64,000 nucleotides of DNA from JAJDXW01 sp965223775 (GTDB taxonomy: Bacteria > Pseudomonadota > Gammaproteobacteria > HK1), in the NCBI GenBank assembly GCA_965223775.1, contig OZ245021.1, positions 4,030,001-4,094,000 on the forward strand, given 5' to 3'. The notes beneath the pieces were generated by a model, which saw only the letters and a list, made by a program, of their open reading frames with translations, searched no databases and had not been told where the DNA came from. Position 1 is the first letter of the stretch. Each line of letters begins with the position of its first letter. The translations under genes and the position numbers were made by a program. This document shows positions 19,777-31,308 of this stretch, piece after piece.

Positions 19777-22431
19777 TCAATGCCCGGACCCGGTCATCTC
19801 CTTGAATCGGAACAGGGCCTCGAGGGCCTCGCGCGGGCTGAGACCGTCCGGATCGATCGCTTCGAAAGCGTCCCGGAGCGCATCCGCCTCCTCCCGGCGG
19901 CGAGCCTCGCGGGGGTCCGGGAGGTCCTGCGCGGACACCGCCCGCGGGTCCGGCTCCTCCGGCGCGAAGAGTTGAAGCTGGGTCCGATCCCGCCCGTCGA
20001 GGTCCTCGGCTTCCAGGCGCTCGAGCTTCCTGCGCGCCTGCCGGACGACCACCGGCGGAACCCCCGCGAGCTCCGCGACCTGGATCCCGTAGCTGCGGCT
20101 CGCCGGCCCCGGAGACACCTCGTACAGGAACACGATGCCGCGGTCGTGCTCGACCGCCCGAAGGTGCACGTTCGCGACCGTGTCGTGCTCGGCCGCGAGT
20201 GCGGTGAGCTCGAAGTAGTGGGTGGCGAACAGGGTGAACGACCCTGCCCGGCCGGCAAGGTGGGATCCGGTCGCCCACGCGAGGGCGAGGCCGTCGTAGG
20301 TGCTCGTACCCCGGCCGATCTCGTCGAGGAGGACGAGGCTCTGCGTCGTCGCGTTGTTGAGGATGTTCGCCGTCTCGGTCATCTCGACCATGAACGTCGA
20401 GCGCCCTCCCGACAGGTCGTCCGCGGCGCCGATGCGGGTGAAGATCCGGTCCACCGGGCCGATGACCGCCGATTCGGCGGGGACGAAGCTTCCGGCGCAG
20501 GCGAGCAGCACGATGTGCGCGACCTGGCGCATGTAGGTCGACTTGCCGCCCATGTTGGGGCCGGTGACGACGAGCATCCTGCGCTCCGGGCCAAGGTCGA
20601 GATCGTTCGGAACGAAGGAGGTCTCTCCGAGCACCTCCACCACGAGGTGCCTCCCTTTCCGGATCCGGATTCCGGGCTCCTCGCTCACTTGCGGGCAGCA
20701 CAGACCGAGCTCGACCGCCCGATCGGCGAGGTTCGACAGCACGTCGTACTCGGCGATGGCGCGGGCGCTGTCCGTCAGGCGCTCGAGCTCCGTGCCCGCG
20801 GATTCGACGACCGCCTCGTAGAGCTTGCGCTCGAGGGCGATCGAGCGTTCGCGGGCGCCGAGCACCTGGTTCTCGAACTGCTTGAGCTCCGGAGAGAGAT
20901 AGCGCTCGACGGACTTCAGGGTCTGCCGGCGGACGTACTCGATTGGGACCCGATCGGCGCTCGCGCGCGAGATCTCGATGTAGTAGCCGTGTATCCGGTT
21001 GTAGCCGACCTTGAGCCCGGGAAGTCCGGTACGGGTGCGCTCGCTCGTCTCGAGCTCGGCGATGAAACGCGTCGCGTCGTCGCCGATGGCCCGCAGGCGG
21101 TCGAGCTCGGCGTCGAACCCGGAGGCGATGACCCCGCCGTCGCGAACGACGATCGGCGGCGTCTCGACGATGGCCGCCTCGAGGTGCGACCGGAGCCGGC
21201 CGAAGTCGTCGATCCGGGACGCGAGATCGGACGCGAGCGGCCCGTCGAGCCGTTCGATCCGCTCGCGTACCGCGGGGAAGACGCCGAGAGCGGTGCGAAG
21301 CTGGGCGAGATCGCGGGGACGCGCGGTCCGGATCGCGATCCGGGCGAGGATCCGCTCGAGATCGCCGACCGTGCGCAGCAGATCCGCGGTCCCCGGCTCG
21401 ACACCGGCCTCGATCCGGGCGCCGATGAACTGCTGCCGGCGACGCACCGTGCCCCGATCCCGCAACGGCCGGCCGAGCCACCGCTTGAGGAGCCGGCTGC
21501 CCATCGCGGTCGCGGTCCGATCGAGGATCCCGGCGAGCGAGCGCTCCATCTCTCCCGTCACGCTTTCCGTAATCTCGAGGTTGCGCCGGGTCACCGGGTC
21601 GAGCACCACGGTCTCTTCGCGACGCTCGGTGCGCAGCCCCGTGACGTGCGGCAAGGGGCCGCAGTTCGTCGTCCGGGCGTACTCGAGAGCGCAGCCGGCC
21701 GCGCCGATGCCGAGCTCCAGCGCTTCGCACCCGAATCCGCGCAGATCGCTGGCGCCGAGCTGATCGAGCAGGAGCCGGCGCGCGCTCGCCGGATCAAACA
21801 GCCACGGCGGGCGCGGCGTGAGGCCGGGACGGCCGGAGAGAGCGCCTTCCGCGGCCCATCCGCCGGGTCGCAGGTGGTCGTCCGCGACCAGGACCTCGGC
21901 CGGCGCGAGCCGGGCGAGCTCGGCGACGAGGGCATCGTCTCCGTCGCATTCCATGACGAAGAAATCTCCGCTCGACATGTTGAGCACGGCGAGGCCGCGG
22001 CCCTCTCCCGGGCCGGGGTTGACCGCCGCGAGCAGGCGGTCGCGGCGCTCTTCGAGCAGCGATTCGTCGGTGACCGTGCCCGGGGTCAGGATCCGGGTGA
22101 CCCGGCGTTCGACCGGCCCCCGGCTCGTGGCCGGATCGCCGATCTGATCGCAGATCGCGACGGAGACGCCTTGGCGCAGGAGCCGCGCGAGATAGCCCTC
22201 GGCGGAATGCGCGGGCACTCCCGCCATCGGGATCGGCTGGCCGTTCGTCTGCCCGCGCGCGGTGAGAGAGATGTCGAGGAGCTCGTTTGCGCGGCGCGCG
22301 TCGTCGAAGAACAGCTCGTAGAAGTCCCCCATCTGATAGAAGAGCAGCTTGTCGGGAAACTCCGCCTTGATGCGGAGATACTGCTGCATGACCGGGGTGT
22401 GCCGCCCGATCTCGCCTGCCGGGGGTGACAT
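19777..22431 (-). CDS. mutS: DNA mismatch repair protein MutS
   Basis: Recognises mismatches and short loops and recruits MutL. The 884-aa protein has the mismatch-reading Phe-x-Glu in MGDFYELF near residue 36, connector, lever and clamp domains, and a C-terminal ABC-type ATPase: Walker A GPNMGGKST (about 624-632), the ST..FMVEM signature region, Walker B LVLLDEIGRGTST and a final helix-turn-helix dimer region. Length agrees with MutS1 (853 in E. coli). The neighbour fdxA is the usual mutS companion in many Gammaproteobacteria. Confidence 0.97.
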   Translation of the reverse strand: MSPPAGEIGRHTPVMQQYLRIKAEFPDKLLFYQMGDFYELFFDDARRANELLDISLTARGQTNGQPIPMAGVPAHSAEGYLARLLRQGVSVAICDQIGDPATSRGPVERRVTRILTPGTVTDESLLEERRDRLLAAVNPGPGEGRGLAVLNMSSGDFFVMECDGDDALVAELARLAPAEVLVADDHLRPGGWAAEGALSGRPGLTPRPPWLFDPASARRLLLDQLGASDLRGFGCEALELGIGAAGCALEYARTTNCGPLPHVTGLRTERREETVVLDPVTRRNLEITESVTGEMERSLAGILDRTATAMGSRLLKRWLGRPLRDRGTVRRRQQFIGARIEAGVEPGTADLLRTVGDLERILARIAIRTARPRDLAQLRTALGVFPAVRERIERLDGPLASDLASRIDDFGRLRSHLEAAIVETPPIVVRDGGVIASGFDAELDRLRAIGDDATRFIAELETSERTRTGLPGLKVGYNRIHGYYIEISRASADRVPIEYVRRQTLKSVERYLSPELKQFENQVLGARERSIALERKLYEAVVESAGTELERLTDSARAIAEYDVLSNLADRAVELGLCCPQVSEEPGIRIRKGRHLVVEVLGETSFVPNDLDLGPERRMLVVTGPNMGGKSTYMRQVAHIVLLACAGSFVPAESAVIGPVDRIFTRIGAADDLSGGRSTFMVEMTETANILNNATTQSLVLLDEIGRGTSTYDGLALAWATGSHLAGRAGSFTLFATHYFELTALAAEHDTVANVHLRAVEHDRGIVFLYEVSPGPASRSYGIQVAELAGVPPVVVRQARRKLERLEAEDLDGRDRTQLQLFAPEEPDPRAVSAQDLPDPREARRREEADALRDAFEAIDPDGLSPREALEALFRFKEMTGSGH

Positions 22432-22505
22432 GGCGCGAGTCTAACCCGAACGGTCCCGGCCCACGGACCGGACCGGCGACGGACCGGGAGGAGGGACGCC
22501 GCCGC

Positions 22506-22829
22506 TCAGCGCTCGAGGTGCTGGAACTTGCCCTCGACCCACTCCCAGTCCGCGGCGTCCTCCGGACCGTCCTTCTTCTCGGTGAGGACCGGCCAGTCCC
22601 GGGAGAGATCTTCGTTCAACTGGAGGAAGTGGTGCTGATCTTCGGTGAGATCATCTTCGGAAAGGATCGCCTCCACCGGACACTCCGGCTCGCACAGCGT
22701 GCAGTCGATGCACTCGTCGGGATCGATCACCAGCATGTTGGGCCCTTCGTGGAAGCAGTCCACCGGACACACCTCCACACAGTCCGTGTACTTGCACTTG
22801 ATGCACTGTTCGGTGACGACGAAAGTCAT
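22506..22829 (-). CDS. fdxA: 7Fe ferredoxin FdxA
   Basis: A 107-aa electron carrier with one 3Fe-4S and one 4Fe-4S cluster. Seen: CIKCKYTDCVEVCPVDC at the N-terminus, followed by CIDCTLCEPECP. The start MTFVVTEQCIKCKYTDC is highly typical of the FdxA family; a GTG four codons upstream is possible but less likely. The acidic C-terminal tail ends EGKFQHLER. It lies 74 bases upstream of mutS on the same strand. Redox partner unknown. Confidence 0.95.
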   Translation of the reverse strand: MTFVVTEQCIKCKYTDCVEVCPVDCFHEGPNMLVIDPDECIDCTLCEPECPVEAILSEDDLTEDQHHFLQLNEDLSRDWPVLTEKKDGPEDAADWEWVEGKFQHLER

Positions 22830-22890
22830 GCCGGGTGCCACTCCGGAAGATGTGTGGGAAACGGGCCGGGATTATAGCCGGAATGGTCCT

Positions 22891-23874
22891 TCATTCCCGG
22901 TTCCAGAGGCCCCGGATGGCCGCGATTCCCTGGCCGCCCGCGTTCCAGGCGGCCACCTGATCCGCCCGGTCGAGCCCCCCGAGAGCGAATACCGGAAAAT
23001 CCACCCGTTCCACGAGTCTCGAGAAACCCTCCCAGCCGATCGGCCGCGCCTCCGGGTGCCCCGGGGTCGCCCGTACCGGCGACAGGACCGCGAAGTCCAC
23101 CCCGAGCGAACGGGCGAGCGCGAGCTCGCGGGCATCGTGGCACGAGGCCGCGAGTCCGAAGCCGGGCCACGAAGGGCGTGCACAAAGACGCGCGAGCGCG
23201 AGGCTCGTGAGATGCGCACCGTGGGCGCCGGCGGCGCGAGCGGTTTCGGGGTCGCCGTTCAGGAACACCTTCGCTCCGCTCCGCTCGGCGAGCTCCGCGG
23301 CGCGGCGGGCGAGCCGGGCGAGAGCGACCGGCGGCATCGACTTCGCGCGGAGCTGCACGAGCCGGATCCCCGCTTGCAGCCGGGCGCGGAGCCTCTCTTC
23401 GAAATCGGCCCCCGGCTCGGGGGTGATGAGGTAGAGCGACGGAAGCTCGATGGCGGCCAGGATGGGGACGGCCCCCTTGACCAGCTCGCGGCGCCGCAGT
23501 TCCCCGGGCGCGACCCACTCGATCGCCTGACCTTCGCGACCGTGGGGCCGGCCCCGCCACCCGGAGACCTCGAAGACATCGAGCAGCACCCGGCGGTCGG
23601 GATAGTCGCAGGGGAACCGGATGAGTGGACGGGGATCGACGATCTCGATTCCGACCTCTTCCCGGAGCTCGCGTTCGAGCGCGGCGCGAGCGGTCTCGCC
23701 CGGCTCCAGCTTTCCGCCGGGAAACTCCCACTGCCCCCCAAGATGGCGGCCGGGCAGACGCTGCGCCGCGAACACCCTTCCGTCGCACCGGCGCAGAACG
23801 CCCACCGCGACGTGGATCGGCCCGGAGGAATCACCCATGGACGAGAGAGCGGCCATCCCGGCCGTCATTTCCAT
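22891..23874 (-). CDS. Nudix hydrolase (MutT-like) fused to thiamine-phosphate-synthase-like domain
   Basis: A two-domain protein of about 327 aa. Residues 20-140 form a MutT-type Nudix hydrolase with a complete Nudix box, GGKLEPGETARAALERELREEVGI (about 53-76), which would clean the nucleotide pool of 8-oxo-dGTP. Residues 148-327 resemble a ThiE/TenI TIM barrel (LYLITPEP, IRLVQLRAKS, GAHGAHLTS, FAVLSPV, PVFALGGL). This fusion is common in Gammaproteobacteria and its second domain is usually considered non-thiamine. Starts at 23874, 23856 and 23838 are all possible; no ribosome site is decisive. Confidence 0.88.
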   Translation of the reverse strand: MEMTAGMAALSSMGDSSGPIHVAVGVLRRCDGRVFAAQRLPGRHLGGQWEFPGGKLEPGETARAALERELREEVGIEIVDPRPLIRFPCDYPDRRVLLDVFEVSGWRGRPHGREGQAIEWVAPGELRRRELVKGAVPILAAIELPSLYLITPEPGADFEERLRARLQAGIRLVQLRAKSMPPVALARLARRAAELAERSGAKVFLNGDPETARAAGAHGAHLTSLALARLCARPSWPGFGLAASCHDARELALARSLGVDFAVLSPVRATPGHPEARPIGWEGFSRLVERVDFPVFALGGLDRADQVAAWNAGGQGIAAIRGLWNRE

Positions 23875-24268
23875 TTGTCATATTGATTCAAATGAAAATA
23901 TGAGACTGATCACGACCCTGTACGAAACCGGTCCGCAACTTCCGATGAATCGGCAAGGGACGCCGTCCGGATGTCGATGCATCCCGGCGCGCCCCGTACG
24001 GACGACTTCGCCACTCACTCCTCGCGCCCGGCCGGCAAGCCCCCGTTCACGGATGGATTCCCGCGCCGAGCCGTCCGGTCTGCGCCCTGCGTTTTCGCAC
24101 CCCGAATTCTACGCCTCGCCGCGGTACTGCGGCCCGTCCCCCGGACGGACGCGCGGCGGCGAGCTTGCCGGCGACCGTCCAGCGGCGCCGCCGCACCGGG
24201 GCACGAGTTCCGCACCGTTCTGATGGATACTACCAAGTGGAGCGTGGCTGGGACCCGGAGGACCGTCG
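23875..24268. other. Divergent intergenic region between the Nudix and Rieske oxygenase genes
   Basis: About 394 bases without a supported gene. The first 60 bases are strikingly A+T-rich for this genome (TTGATTCAAATGAAAATATG) and contain a TTGTCA followed after 18 bases by TATGAG, so a plus-strand promoter is possible but weak. The rest is G+C-rich and carries no hairpin I trust. A GGAGG ribosome site for the oxygenase ends the interval. Confidence 0.35.
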
Positions 24269-25459
24269 ATGACCGCGAACCTTGCGATCCCCGAACTCAC
24301 GGCCGCGGTTGAACGCCCCATCGAGAAGGCGACCGGACTCGCCAACCGCGCGTATACGAGCCCCGAATTCTTCCGGCTCGAGCGCGAACGGATCTTCGCT
24401 CCCTCGTGGGCGTGCCTCGGACATGCGGCGGACATACCGCGGCCGGGCGACCTCACCCCGGTACGGCTCCTCGGCCTGCCGCTCCTCATGGTCCGCGCCG
24501 CCGGCGGGGCGGTGCGCGTCTTCCACAACGTCTGCTCGCATCGCGGCAACGAGCTCGTCTGGAAGACCTGTCGGGTAACGGGCTCCATCCGATGCCCGTA
24601 CCACGCGTGGAACTACGATCTGGAGGGCCGGCTGACCGGGACCCCCAACATCGGCGGTCTCGGCGTTCACGAGGTGGACGGCTTCGACCGCGGCGCGCAT
24701 GGGCTCCGGGCGGTGCAAAGCGCAGTATGGCTGGATCTGGTGTTCGTCAACCTCTCCGGCGATGCGGAACCGTTCGAAACCTTCATCGGGCCGCTCGCGG
24801 CGCGCTTCGAGAGGCTCGGCGGACCGGGCTACGAGCGACGCCTGCATGCGGCCGCGACCCACGGCGAGCTTCGCTTCGAGGTACGCGCGAACTGGAAGCT
24901 CGCGGTCGAGAACAACCTCGATGCGTCGCACCTGCCGTGGGTCCACCCGTCGCTCAACCGCCAGTCCCCGCTCGAGGACCACTACTGTTTTCTCGACGAC
25001 CCGCGGTTCGCGGGACAGGGCTCGACGGCGTACGACACGGTCCCCCACGAGAGCCCTCCGCTGCCGCGGATCGAGGCGTGGCCGCGCCGTACGGGGGAGT
25101 ATCCGTGCCTGTATCCCAACGTGTTCGTGTCCGGCCACGGGGATCACTTCTGGACCATGGTGCTGGAGGCGGTCGCTGCGAATCGGACCGTCGAACGCTG
25201 GCGGAGCTACTTCGTCGACGAGGCGGCGGAAGCCGCGAGCTTCGAGCCGGCCCGGTCCGCCATTCGGGAGCGATGGGCCACCATCCTCGGCGAGGACCTG
25301 GCGGTGGTGGAAGGGATGCAGCGCGGCCGGAGCTCGCCCGCGTTCGACGGGGGGGTATTCGCACCCGTGCTGGACCCGCCGGTCCACCACTTCCATCGCT
25401 GGGTAGCGAGCCGCCTCTCCGCGCCCGAGGCGAAGACCGCGCCGGCCCCCGCAATCTGA
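24269..25459 (+). CDS. Rieske-type aromatic-ring-hydroxylating/N-demethylating oxygenase, large subunit
   Basis: A 396-aa oxygenase component. The N-terminal Rieske domain ligates a 2Fe-2S cluster with Cys89-x-His91 (CSHRG) and Cys109-x2-His112 (CPYHAW). The C-terminal domain has the mononuclear iron site and bridging Asp in VENNLDASHLPWVHPS (Asp218, His221, His226). It would hydroxylate an aromatic ring or an N-methyl compound such as a betaine with electrons from a reductase. No reductase, ferredoxin or beta subunit lies nearby, so the substrate is open. GGAGG precedes the ATG. It is alone on the plus strand, convergent with secA. Confidence 0.88.
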   Translation: MTANLAIPELTAAVERPIEKATGLANRAYTSPEFFRLERERIFAPSWACLGHAADIPRPGDLTPVRLLGLPLLMVRAAGGAVRVFHNVCSHRGNELVWKTCRVTGSIRCPYHAWNYDLEGRLTGTPNIGGLGVHEVDGFDRGAHGLRAVQSAVWLDLVFVNLSGDAEPFETFIGPLAARFERLGGPGYERRLHAAATHGELRFEVRANWKLAVENNLDASHLPWVHPSLNRQSPLEDHYCFLDDPRFAGQGSTAYDTVPHESPPLPRIEAWPRRTGEYPCLYPNVFVSGHGDHFWTMVLEAVAANRTVERWRSYFVDEAAEAASFEPARSAIRERWATILGEDLAVVEGMQRGRSSPAFDGGVFAPVLDPPVHHFHRWVASRLSAPEAKTAPAPAI

Positions 25460-25540
25460 GGTCCCCCGGGCGGCGGCGCGTCCGCTTCCGGCGACGGCGC
25501 GGCGTACACCGGCAAACGGCCGGGAGGAAGGGCGGCGGGC

Positions 25541-25750
25541 CAGCCCGGCGAATTCGTCGATCTTCGTCGCGCGGGCGCCGCGAAGCTGCGAAGCACAATG
25601 CAGTGGTGGTGGGCTCGACGGACCGAGAGAGCGCTTGTGCGCTGGCTGAAGTCGCAGCCGGCCCTGCGTCGCAGCGGCATGCGGGAGCACGGCCCGTTAT
25701 CGCGAGCGGATTGGCGTCCGCCAACCCAGGAAGTTGGTGAGATTTACGGG

Positions 25751-25754
<4 letters not shown>
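25541..25754 (+). repeat. Dispersed intergenic element, copy A (between Rieske oxygenase and secA)
   Basis: About 214 bases related to copies B, C and D. The left end is degenerate (CCAGCCCGG...). The core CTTCGTCGCG.GGGCGCCGCGAAGC and the right end AAGTTGGTGAGATTT then CGGGCTAG are well kept. The last CTAG contains the secA stop codon in reverse, so the element abuts the coding region. It carries an internal hairpin GCGCTTGTGCGC. It occupies a convergent gene junction. No coding capacity. Confidence 0.8.
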
Positions 25755-28486
<2,732 letters not shown>

Positions 28487-28575
28487 GTACTATCGAGCTC
28501 CAGAGAGGCCGCGGGCGGGGGGAGAGTCAGCCGCCCTCCCGCCGCCCGGGGGCTTGCGAGACCACCTTATCCTCC

Positions 28576-29100
28576 ATGTGGAAGCCGTCTGCACCAGATC
28601 AACCCTTCGATCCCCGGCGAATCGGTTCGATTCTCCGGGGAACGGGACCGTCCGGCGCGCTCGCCGCCAAGGTTCGCGTCCTGGTGCGGGTGGAACGGGC
28701 GGTTCATCGCGTCCTCGGCGAGAAGTCCATTGCGCACGTGCGGGCCGGCAGGCTGTCCCGGAGCTCCCTCACCCTGACCACCGATTCGCCCGCCTGGGCG
28801 TCGATCACCCGGTTCCGGGTCCCCGACATCCGTGCCGCAATCCGCTCCGAGCCCGATCTCCCGCGCCTCCGGGACGTCCGGATCGTCATCCGGGAGACGG
28901 AAACTCCGGTCGAGCCGAGGCCGGCCTCGGAGCATCGCTCCCTTTCTCCATTCGCGGCCCGAGTGCTCCGATCCGTCGCCCGGTCCATCGACAACCCGCG
29001 CCTCGCGCGGACCCTCATCCGACTCGCCGCACGAGAACGACCGCCCGCTGGCGCCGTGTCCGCGAGCGGCTCCTCGTCATCGCGAATCAATCGGCGGTGA
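28576..29100 (+). CDS. dciA: DciA-type protein (DUF721), probable DnaB loader
   Basis: A 174-aa basic protein of the DUF721 family. The KH-like core runs from about residue 35 (LVRVERAVHRVLGEKSIAHVRAGRLSRSSLTLTTDSPAWASITRF). DciA proteins are the ancestral loaders of the replicative helicase in bacteria without DnaC, and the gene commonly sits between lpxC and secA. Here it runs on the opposite strand to both; its 3' end overlaps the 3' end of lpxC by 14 bases. The extension after residue 95 is Arg/Pro-rich. No good ribosome site precedes the ATG. Confidence 0.75.
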   Translation: MWKPSAPDQPFDPRRIGSILRGTGPSGALAAKVRVLVRVERAVHRVLGEKSIAHVRAGRLSRSSLTLTTDSPAWASITRFRVPDIRAAIRSEPDLPRLRDVRIVIRETETPVEPRPASEHRSLSPFAARVLRSVARSIDNPRLARTLIRLAARERPPAGAVSASGSSSSRINRR

Positions 29101-30001
29101 CGGGCCGGCCGTAGATGATGGGGAGCTCCGCCGGGTCGTCGTAGGTGACTATCGAGTACGCTTCCCGATCGGCCATCAGGGCGCGCAACAGCCGGTTGTT
29201 GAGGAAATGGCCGGACTTGAAGCCGGCAAAGGATCCGATGAGGCTGTAGCCGAGAAGATAGAGGTCTCCGATCGCGTCGAGCACCTTGTGCTTGACCAGC
29301 TCATCGGTGTATCGCAATCCGTAGTGGTTGAGGACCCGGTAGTCGTCGTAGATGACCGCGTTGTCGAAGTTGCCGCCGCGGGCGAGATTGTTCTCGCGCA
29401 GCCGTTCCAGGTCGCCCACGTGCCCGAAGGTCCTCGCGCGACTTACCTCCTTCACGAACGAAGTGGTGGAGAAATCGATGTTCGCGGTGTCCGGATAGTC
29501 CTCGAACACGGGCATGTCGAACCGTATCGTGAACTTGACCTTGAATCCGTCGAACGGCTCGAGCTCCGCCCACTTGTCCCCGTCCTCCACCCGCACCTTC
29601 CGCCTGATTCGGAGAAAACGCTTGGGCGCGGACTGCTCCTCGATGCCGGCGGACTGCAGCAGGAACACGAGCGGACCGGCGCTGCCGTCCATGATGGGAA
29701 CCTCGGCGGCGCTGAGGTCCACGTAGGCGTTGTCGATCCCGAGACCGGCCATGGCCGAGAGCAGGTGCTCGACGGTCGAGACGCGGACACCCTCCTCCGA
29801 GACGAGCGTGGTGCAAAGGTGCGTCTCCCCCACGTTCTCGACCCGGGCGGCGATTTCCACCGGCTCCGCGAGATCGATCCGGCGAAACACGATCCCGGAG
29901 TTCGGCGCCGCGGGCCGCAGGGTGAGGTAGACCTTTTCGCCCGAATGCAGCCCCACTCCGGTGGCGCGAATGACGTTGCTGAGAGTACGTTGTCGAATCA
30001 C
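29087..30001 (-). CDS. lpxC: UDP-3-O-acyl-N-acetylglucosamine deacetylase
   Basis: First committed step of lipid A synthesis; zinc amidase in the cytoplasm. The product from GTG 30001 is 304 aa (E. coli 305) and begins IRQRTLSNVIRATGVGLHSG as the family does. Zinc ligands are His79 in STVEHLLSA and the His/Asp of KHKVLDAIGDLYLLG. An upstream ATG-like start at 30052 would add 17 residues without homology. It follows ftsZ with a 136-base gap, the standard end of the dcw cluster, and is convergent with dciA. Confidence 0.97.
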   Translation of the reverse strand: MIRQRTLSNVIRATGVGLHSGEKVYLTLRPAAPNSGIVFRRIDLAEPVEIAARVENVGETHLCTTLVSEEGVRVSTVEHLLSAMAGLGIDNAYVDLSAAEVPIMDGSAGPLVFLLQSAGIEEQSAPKRFLRIRRKVRVEDGDKWAELEPFDGFKVKFTIRFDMPVFEDYPDTANIDFSTTSFVKEVSRARTFGHVGDLERLRENNLARGGNFDNAVIYDDYRVLNHYGLRYTDELVKHKVLDAIGDLYLLGYSLIGSFAGFKSGHFLNNRLLRALMADREAYSIVTYDDPAELPIIYGRPVTAD

Positions 30002-30137
30002 GAAATACGCCCCCGTCCGGTGTTCCTTCGCTTGGCCCGCACAAGCAGACATTCCTTCACGACACTCTCCGCGACATTCACCGGCATTGCCCGCAGCGAG
30101 AAATCAGGGTAAAGACTAACACACTGTCCCCGCTGGA

Positions 30138-31295
30138 CTATACCCTCGGACCGTCATGGGTCCGACGGCGGATGTACGCGGGAATGTCGAAGTAATTCCG
30201 GTTTCCGGCATCCCGCGCCGCGCCGATTTCCGGTCGGGGAGGGGACGGCATCTCGATCGGACTCGGCTCTCCGCCGCTCCCCGAGACAGGCAGCACGGCC
30301 ACGTTGGACGCATGCTCGACCGGGACCGCTCCTCCGCTGAGACCGAGTCCGGTCGCGACCACGATGATCCGAAGCTCCTCTCCTGCGCTCTCGTCGATGA
30401 CGGTCCCGGTGATGACATTCGCTCCGGGTGTGGCGAAGCTCTCGATGACTTCTCCGACCGCCGCGTACTCGTCCATTCCGAGGTTCGGATCGGCGGTGAT
30501 GTTGACCAGGATGCCACGTGCGCCGTGGAGGTCGACGTTCTCGAGCAGCGGGCAGGTAGTCGCCTTCTTCGCCGCCTCGAAGGCGCGGTCCTGCCCGGTT
30601 GCACGGCCCGCCCCCATCATGGCCCGGCCCTTCTCGCCCATCACCGCGCGCACGTCAGCGAAGTCGACGTTCACGAGACCGGGGCGGATGATGAGCTCCG
30701 AGATCCCCTGAACGGCCCCAAGGAGCACGTCGTTTGCCGCGGCAAAGGCGGCCTTGAGGGTCACTCCGCGGCCGAGCACGCTGATCAGGCGCTCGTTGGG
30801 AACGACGATGAGGGAATCGACCTGCTTCGACAACTCGTCGATCCCGGCGGCGGCGATGGTCATGCGCCGGCCGAGCTCGAACGGAAACGGCCGCGTGACC
30901 ACGGCCACCGTGAGCACGTCCAGCTCGCGCGCGATCTCCGCGATGACCGGCGACGCCCCCGTTCCCGTGCCCCCGCCCATCCCGGCGGTGATGAAGAGCA
31001 TGTCGGTGCCGTCGAGGATCTCGGCGATGCGATCGCGGTCCTCGAGCGCCGCGTCGCGCCCGAGCTCGGGGTCCGCTCCCGCGCCGAGCCCCTTGGTCAG
31101 ATTGGCCCCGAGCTGCAAGTGGACCGGGGAAGAGGATTTCGTCAACGCCTGGGCGTCGGTGTTCGCACAGACGAAATCGACCCCCTCGATGGTGTTCGCG
31201 ATCATGTGCTCGACCGCGTTGCCCCCGCCGCCGCCAACACCGATGACCTTGATGTTCGCCTTGTCGGTGTATTGGGTTTCTACGAACTCAAACAT
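30138..31295 (-). CDS. ftsZ: Cell division protein FtsZ
   Basis: Tubulin-like GTPase forming the Z ring. The 385-aa protein has the GTP-binding tubulin signature GGGTGTG at residues 107-113, VIGVGGGGGNAV near the start, and the C-terminal tail FDIPAYIRRR that binds FtsA and ZipA. The linker before the tail is rich in Pro and Ser. GGGAGTGAAG precedes the ATG. It lies 13 bases after ftsA, at the 3' end of the division cluster. Confidence 0.98.
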   Translation of the reverse strand: MFEFVETQYTDKANIKVIGVGGGGGNAVEHMIANTIEGVDFVCANTDAQALTKSSSPVHLQLGANLTKGLGAGADPELGRDAALEDRDRIAEILDGTDMLFITAGMGGGTGTGASPVIAEIARELDVLTVAVVTRPFPFELGRRMTIAAAGIDELSKQVDSLIVVPNERLISVLGRGVTLKAAFAAANDVLLGAVQGISELIIRPGLVNVDFADVRAVMGEKGRAMMGAGRATGQDRAFEAAKKATTCPLLENVDLHGARGILVNITADPNLGMDEYAAVGEVIESFATPGANVITGTVIDESAGEELRIIVVATGLGLSGGAVPVEHASNVAVLPVSGSGGEPSPIEMPSPPRPEIGAARDAGNRNYFDIPAYIRRRTHDGPRV

Positions 31296-31308
31296 GGTTC
31301 TTCACTCC

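Noticed and set aside
30002..30137. Possible lpxC promoter in the ftsZ-lpxC gap
   Set aside because: No pair of -35/-10 boxes with acceptable match and spacing.
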